A stretch of DNA of 64,000 nt from Mesorhizobium sp. dw_380 (GTDB lineage Bacteria; Pseudomonadota; Alphaproteobacteria; Rhizobiales; Rhizobiaceae): assembly GCF_018588885.1 (NCBI RefSeq), contig NZ_JAFFIW010000003.1, positions 62,001 through 126,000 on the forward strand. Reading direction: 5' to 3'. The translations under genes and the position numbers were made by a program. The stretch's first letter is position 1, and every line of letters begins with the position of its first letter. This document shows positions 58,621 through 64,000 of the stretch, one piece after another. A model generated the notes under the pieces. The model ran no database searches. It worked only from the letters and a program-made list of their open reading frames with translations, and was not told the origin of the DNA.

Positions 58621-59580
58621 GTGAACACCCGGCAGGATGGCGGCAGCAACAGGCTGGACGACGCGGCGCGCGCCGGCTGGCTCTATTATGTCGCCGGCAA
58701 TACACAGGACCAGATCGCCGCCACGCTCGGCATCTCGCGGCAGACGGCGCAGCGGCTGGTGTCGCTGGCGGTGTCGGAAGGTTTGATCAAGGTTCGTGTC
58801 GACCATCCGATCGCCAACTGCCTGGACCTCGCGGCCCGGCTTAAGTCGCGCTTCGCGCTCGATCTGGTCGAGGTGGTGCCGAGCGATCCCAATTCATCCT
58901 CCACCACGATCGGCATCGCCGAGGCGGCAGCCGCCGAGATCGAGCGGCGGCTGCGATCGCCGACGCCGATCGTCATGGGCATCGGCACCGGACGCACGCT
59001 GAAAGCGGCGATCGAGCAATTACCGCCGATGGAATGCCCGCAGCACAAGGTGGTGTCCTTGACCGGCAACATCTCGCCGGACGGCTCGGCAGCCTTCTAC
59101 AACGTCATCTTCACCATGGCCGACAGGGTCAAGGCACGCTCCTTCCCGATGCCGCTGCCGGTCATCGCCTCTTCGCCGCAGGAGCGCGAGATGCTGCTCA
59201 ACCAGCCGATGATCCAGCCGACGCTGGCGCTGGCAGCGGAGGCCGACGTCACCTTTATCGGCATCGGCGACCTCGGTCCGAAGGCACCGCTCTACGAGGA
59301 CGGTTTCATTTCAGAAAGCGAGCTGAAAGCCCTGCAGAAGGCTGGCGGCATTGCCGAGATCGTCGGCTGGGTGTTCGATCGCGAAGGCCGGATGATCGAG
59401 GGCATCACCAACGACCGGGTGTCTTCAGCGTCGCTGCCGTCGCGCGAAAAATCGCTGGTCATCGCTCTCGCCATGGGCGAGCGCAAGCTGCCGGGTATCC
59501 TGGCCGCTGTGAACCGCAGGCTGGTCAACGGGCTGATCACCGATGAGCGGACGGCGACCGCGCTGCTGGCCGGCATCTGA
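58621..59580 (+). CDS. SorC/DeoR-family sugar-binding transcriptional regulator
   Basis: About 319 residues. N-terminal helix-turn-helix NTQDQIAATLGISRQTAQRLVSLAV, then the sugar-phosphate-sensing domain (GIGTGRTLKAAIEQL, VVSLTGNISPDGSAAFYN). The start is set at the GTG 58621, seven bases after GGGAGGCAGGAC; a GTG at 58594 is also in frame. It is probably the regulator of the polyol transporter operon at 61072, as in other rhizobial sorbitol/mannitol loci. Confidence 0.88.
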   Translation: MNTRQDGGSNRLDDAARAGWLYYVAGNTQDQIAATLGISRQTAQRLVSLAVSEGLIKVRVDHPIANCLDLAARLKSRFALDLVEVVPSDPNSSSTTIGIAEAAAAEIERRLRSPTPIVMGIGTGRTLKAAIEQLPPMECPQHKVVSLTGNISPDGSAAFYNVIFTMADRVKARSFPMPLPVIASSPQEREMLLNQPMIQPTLALAAEADVTFIGIGDLGPKAPLYEDGFISESELKALQKAGGIAEIVGWVFDREGRMIEGITNDRVSSASLPSREKSLVIALAMGERKLPGILAAVNRRLVNGLITDERTATALLAGI

Positions 59581-59644
59581 CCGGGAACCGCTCCCGTTTG
59601 CCAAATGTGGCCGCGGCGACTGCTTTGCGATAAAACCTGCAAGG

Positions 59645-59830
59645 CTATCTGTGCCGCCCGAAGGGATCGTTGCCATCGAGGAAGCCGAGATCGCGCTGCA
59701 GATGCGGCGACAGGTCCCTGATGTCGAGATGCGCCCTTTTCCTAGCCGCGAACCAGCCGAATCCGTCCGCGAGCCACGAAATCCAGCGATGATCGGGAGC
59801 CGGAGTGCATTTTTGCTGCGCCATGGTCAT
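59645..59830 (-). CDS. DUF1127 small protein
   Basis: About 61 residues ending RAHLDIRDLSPHLQRDLGFLDG, the DUF1127 motif found in small proteobacterial regulatory proteins. It is divergent from the LysR gene, a frequent partner arrangement, and may be its target. The start is at 59830 (GAAGG nine bases upstream) or 59824. Confidence 0.75.
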   Translation of the reverse strand: MTMAQQKCTPAPDHRWISWLADGFGWFAARKRAHLDIRDLSPHLQRDLGFLDGNDPFGRHR

Positions 59831-59940
59831 GATCGTCAACCTTCACTATCTTGAACCCGAATGACGGGTTGACATTGAATGTCGGTCTAGCCGGCCAGCT
59901 TTGCCAATCGAACGTCGATAAGGACCTATAAGGAGGCTTT

Positions 59941-60846
59941 ATGCCCGATCTCGGCTCGCGGCAGGTTTCGCAGCTCCCGCCGCTGCAGGCGATCCGGGTG
60001 TTCGAAGCGGTGGCGCGGCACCTTTCCTTCACCAAGGCCGCCGTGGAGCTTGCGATGACGCAAGCCGCCGTCAGCTATCAGATCAAGGTGCTGGAAGAGC
60101 GCGTCGGTTCGCCGCTGTTCCTGCGCCGGCCGCGCCAGATCGAACTGACCGAAGCCGGCCAACGGCTGGCGCCGGCCGTCAGCGAGGCGTTCGCCATTCT
60201 TGGCCAGGCCTATGCGGCGGCGCGTGGCGGCGCGGACGGGCTGTTGTGCGTCACCACGGTGCTGACCTTTGCCTCGAACTGGTTGGCGCATCATCTGGGC
60301 TCGTTCCAAATGGCCCATCCAACCCTTGCGGTGCGGCTCGATACATCGAGCCGGCTGACGGATTTCGCCCGCGAGGATGTTGACCTCGCCATCCGCTCGG
60401 GCGGCGGCAAATGGCCGGCGCTGGAAGCCCACAAGCTGCTCGATGCCGATTTCACGCCGATGCTGAGCCCGAAGCTCGCGGCGAGCATCGGCGGCGTCAA
60501 CGAGCCGGCCGACCTTTTGCGTCTGCCTATCCTCGATCCCGGCGACATCTGGTGGACGCAGTGGTTCGAGGCTGCCGGCGTGCACTCGCACGACCTTGCC
60601 AGCCGACCCGGCAGCAGCATGGGCGCGCAGGCCTATGAGGCCAATGCGGCCATCGCCGGCCACGGCGTGGCGATCCTGACCCGGGCGCTGTTCAAGGCCG
60701 AACTCGCCGACGGCCGCCTGATCCAGCCCTTCGACCTGGTTGGCGACGACGGCCATGCCTACTGGCTGGTCTACCCCGAGGCGCGCCGCAATGTCCCTAA
60801 GATCCGCGCTTTCCGCGACTGGATCCTGGCCGAGATCGCCTGCTGA
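59941..60846 (+). CDS. LysR-family regulator, GcvA-like
   Basis: 301 residues: N-terminal helix-turn-helix LPPLQAIRVFEAVARHLSFTKAAVELAMTQAAVS and a substrate-binding-like effector domain (DVDLAIRSGGGKWP, the GcvA-group pattern). It probably controls the divergent DUF1127 gene and itself from the 110-bp gap between them. No direct tie to the polyol operon is visible. Confidence 0.9.
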   Translation: MPDLGSRQVSQLPPLQAIRVFEAVARHLSFTKAAVELAMTQAAVSYQIKVLEERVGSPLFLRRPRQIELTEAGQRLAPAVSEAFAILGQAYAAARGGADGLLCVTTVLTFASNWLAHHLGSFQMAHPTLAVRLDTSSRLTDFAREDVDLAIRSGGGKWPALEAHKLLDADFTPMLSPKLAASIGGVNEPADLLRLPILDPGDIWWTQWFEAAGVHSHDLASRPGSSMGAQAYEANAAIAGHGVAILTRALFKAELADGRLIQPFDLVGDDGHAYWLVYPEARRNVPKIRAFRDWILAEIAC

Positions 60847-60995
60847 CAGGCTTCGCGCTGCCGCTCCAAGCCTGGGAAGCCTTCCTGTTCAGTCGCCCGG
60901 CATCCGCCACGGGCGCGGCTCTCGCCGTCTCAAATTTCCAGGCGTCCGTCATCTATCGGGCAAGCCCGGTGCTGCGCTGCAGCATCGAATCCGGC

Positions 60996-61030
60996 TTGAC
61001 ATAATTCTCGGCAAGTGAGTAATTGCTCAC
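60996..61030 (+). promoter_or_regulatory. Promoter and operator-like palindrome before the polyol operon
   Basis: TTGACA (60996-61001) is followed after 17 bases by GTAATT (61019-61024), a fair -35/-10 pair. GTGAGTAATTGCTCAC (61015-61030), a 14-of-16 palindrome, overlaps the -10, a position suited to repression, most likely by the SorC regulator upstream. Confidence 0.5.
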
Positions 61031-61071
61031 AGCCAAGGCAAATGCTCATCTTGGTTTATGGGAGGAATTTG

Positions 61072-62382
<1,311 letters not shown>

Positions 62383-62401
62383 GGCTCCTCCCGGTGCCGA
62401 A

Positions 62402-62457
62402 TGCCGGCCAGTTTGCTGGCCGGCAACGGCCGCCCGAAACCCAGTTCGGGCGGCCGT
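62402..62457 (+). terminator. Tandem hairpins between smoE and smoF
   Basis: Hairpin 1 (62402-62411 with 62416-62425) has a perfect 10-bp stem and a TTTG loop. Hairpin 2 (62426-62438 with 62445-62457) has a perfect 13-bp stem. They are adjacent, begin about 20 bp after the stop and end with CTT. They probably reduce read-through and stabilise the smoE message. Confidence 0.65.
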
Positions 62458-62504
62458 CTTGAACGCCTCTGAAAATTCAGTCCAATCCTTGAAGGGTGAC
62501 CGTC

Positions 62505-63377
62505 ATGGCTACTCAGCAGACCCATTCGCTTGCCCGTTTCATGATGGCGCCATCCGTTGTGCTGCTGCTGGTCTGGATGGTTGTTCCGCTGGGGCTCACG
62601 CTGTGGTTCTCTTTTCAGCAGTACAATCCGCTCAACCCGATGCGCGACGGGTTCGTCGGCCTCTCCAACTACGCGCTTTTCTATTCCAATCCGGCTTTCC
62701 TGCAGTCGATCCTCAACACGCTTACCATCGTCGTCAGCGTGCTTGTCATCACGGTGGTCGGCGGCATCCTGCTGGCGCTTCTGATCGATCAGCCGATGTG
62801 GGGACAGGGCATTGTGCGCATCCTCGTCATCTCGCCCTTCTTCGTCATGCCGCCGGTGGCAGCGCTGGTCTGGAAGAACATGATCATGCACCCGCAATAC
62901 GGGGTGTTCGCCGACATAGCGCGCTTCTTCGGCGCCCAGCCGATCGACTGGTTCGGGCAGCATCCGCTGACCGCCATCATCATCATCGTCGCCTGGCAGT
63001 GGCTGCCTTTCGCGACGCTGATCCTCCTGACCTCGCTACAATCGCTCGACGGTGAGCAGAAGGAGGCCGCCGAGATGGACGGCGCCGGCTTCATCAGCCG
63101 CTTCATCTATCTGACGCTGCCGCACATGTCGCGCGCCATCACCGTCGTCATCCTGATCCAGACGATCTTCCTGCTTTCCGTCTATGCCGAGATCCTCGTC
63201 ACCACCAATGGCGGTCCGGGATACGCTTCCACCAACCTGCCCTTCCTCGTCTACCAGAAGGCCTTGCTGGAATTCAAAATCGGCCAGGCATCCGCCGGCG
63301 GCATCATCGCTGTCATTCTCGCCAACATCGTTGCCTTCTTCGCCATGCGCGCCGTCGGCAAGAACCTGGACAAGTAA
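62505..63377 (+). CDS. smoF: Polyol ABC transporter permease 1 (MalF-type)
   Basis: About 290 residues with six membrane segments and the EAA loop EAAEMDGAGFISRFIYLTLP that contacts the ATPase. The ATG at 62505 follows AGGG; the GTG at 62496 is possible. It is paired with the next permease. Confidence 0.87.
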   Translation: MATQQTHSLARFMMAPSVVLLLVWMVVPLGLTLWFSFQQYNPLNPMRDGFVGLSNYALFYSNPAFLQSILNTLTIVVSVLVITVVGGILLALLIDQPMWGQGIVRILVISPFFVMPPVAALVWKNMIMHPQYGVFADIARFFGAQPIDWFGQHPLTAIIIIVAWQWLPFATLILLTSLQSLDGEQKEAAEMDGAGFISRFIYLTLPHMSRAITVVILIQTIFLLSVYAEILVTTNGGPGYASTNLPFLVYQKALLEFKIGQASAGGIIAVILANIVAFFAMRAVGKNLDK

Positions 63378-63388
63378 GGGAGGACAAG

Positions 63389-64000
63389 ATGGCACGTGCA
63401 GTCACCACCCAGCACAAGACAATCGCGACCGCTGCCGCCTGGATCGTCGCGCTGCTAATCTTCTTTCCAATCCTCTATACGATCATCACCTCGTTCAAGT
63501 CGGAACAGGAGGCGATCCAGGGCTTCAACCTGATCCCGTCGGGGACGTTTGAGAGCTATACCGAGGTTCAGGCGCAGAGCGGCTATTTCAAGTTCTTCCT
63601 GAACTCGGTGCTGCTGTCCGTCGGCTCGACCATCCTCGCCCTGCTGGTCGCCATACCGGCGGCATGGTCGATGGCTTTCTCGCCGACCAAGCGGACCAAG
63701 GACATATTGATGTGGATGCTGTCCACCAAGATGATGCCGGCGGTGGCCGTGCTGTTCCCGATCTACCTGATCTTCCGCAATCTCGGACTGCTCGATAGCC
63801 GCATCGGCCTGATGGTCATGCTGATGCTGATCAACCTGCCGATCGTGGTGTGGATGCTCTACACCTACTTCCGCGAAATCCCGGGCGAAATCCTGGAGGC
63901 GGCGCGCATGGACGGCGCGTCGCTGTGGAACGAGATCATCTATGTGCTGACCCCGATGGCGGTGCCTGGCATCGCGTCGACCATGCTCTTGAACATCATC
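63389..64000 (+). CDS. smoG: Polyol ABC transporter permease 2 (MalG-type), 5' part
   Basis: 204 residues are visible before the window ends. Membrane segments include AAAWIVALLIFFPILYTIITSF, and the EAA loop EAARMDGASLWNEIIYVLTP is present. GGGAGG precedes the ATG at 63389. The ATPase and polyol dehydrogenase genes expected in such operons should follow outside the window. Confidence 0.87.
   Translation, partial: MARAVTTQHKTIATAAAWIVALLIFFPILYTIITSFKSEQEAIQGFNLIPSGTFESYTEVQAQSGYFKFFLNSVLLSVGSTILALLVAIPAAWSMAFSPTKRTKDILMWMLSTKMMPAVAVLFPIYLIFRNLGLLDSRIGLMVMLMLINLPIVVWMLYTYFREIPGEILEAARMDGASLWNEIIYVLTPMAVPGIASTMLLNII

Overview
The window looks like a chromosomal segment of an alphaproteobacterium of the order Hyphomicrobiales (Rhizobiales), most likely Mesorhizobium or a close relative. 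The inference rests on high GC, rhizobial-type CUT2 and polyol ABC transporters, a urease cluster, a DUF1127 gene, an FrcK-like kinase, a NodE/NodF-like synthase and carrier pair, and two copies of a palindromic intergenic repeat. No database search was possible, so the genus is an inference.

Layout. (1) 1-3354: the end of a phosphonate (phn) operon (DUF1045 protein, phnM, phnN) and a two-gene membrane-protein operon. (2) 3437-34366: a roughly 31 kb block devoted to uptake and oxidation of an unidentified sugar or sugar acid. It holds three CUT2 ABC systems, two tandem paralogous binding proteins, an SMP-30 lactonase, two enolase-superfamily dehydratases, four SDR proteins (two with altered catalytic residues), a split transketolase, a mutarotase, a 2-hydroxyacid dehydrogenase, an unusual 2-oxoacid dehydrogenase (E1 alpha-beta-lipoyl fusion plus an E2 remnant), one GntR/UTRA and two LacI regulators. 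(3) 34545-36697: a nitronate monooxygenase and two unrecognised small genes. (4) 36958-39684: an AT-richer helicase-nuclease gene beside tRNA-Arg(CCG), a probable acquired phage-defence gene. (5) 39792-47004: housekeeping and accessory genes (DUF1003, a PBP-like carboxypeptidase, mutarotase-like, FrcK-like kinase, H1-like, GST, NodE/NodF-like pair). (6) 47207-56872: urease genes ureD-A-B-C-E-F-G interrupted by a nickel transporter and unrelated inserts. (7) 56960-64000: class II aldolase, HAD phosphatase, SorC regulator, DUF1127, LysR, and the start of a polyol (smo-like) ABC transporter operon cut by the window end.

How the sugar block works together. Two sets of shared sites tie its operons together. 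An AT-rich palindrome with core CTATTATAATAG occurs before five transcription units, including the GntR gene, and is best explained as the GntR operator. A 16-base sequence, ATTGATACCGGTACCA, occurs identically upstream of one binding-protein operon and in the divergent promoter of a dehydratase and an SDR; it resembles operators of LacI-family regulators of the gluconate type and probably belongs to the LacI protein at 20999-22030. A plausible flow is import, epimerisation, oxidation to a lactone, hydrolysis by SMP-30, dehydration to a 2-keto-3-deoxy acid, further SDR oxidation, and ThDP-dependent cleavage or decarboxylation. The substrate cannot be read from the sequence. The strongest novelty candidates are the rearranged dehydrogenase complex with its two-regulator regulon, and the helicase-nuclease at the tRNA.
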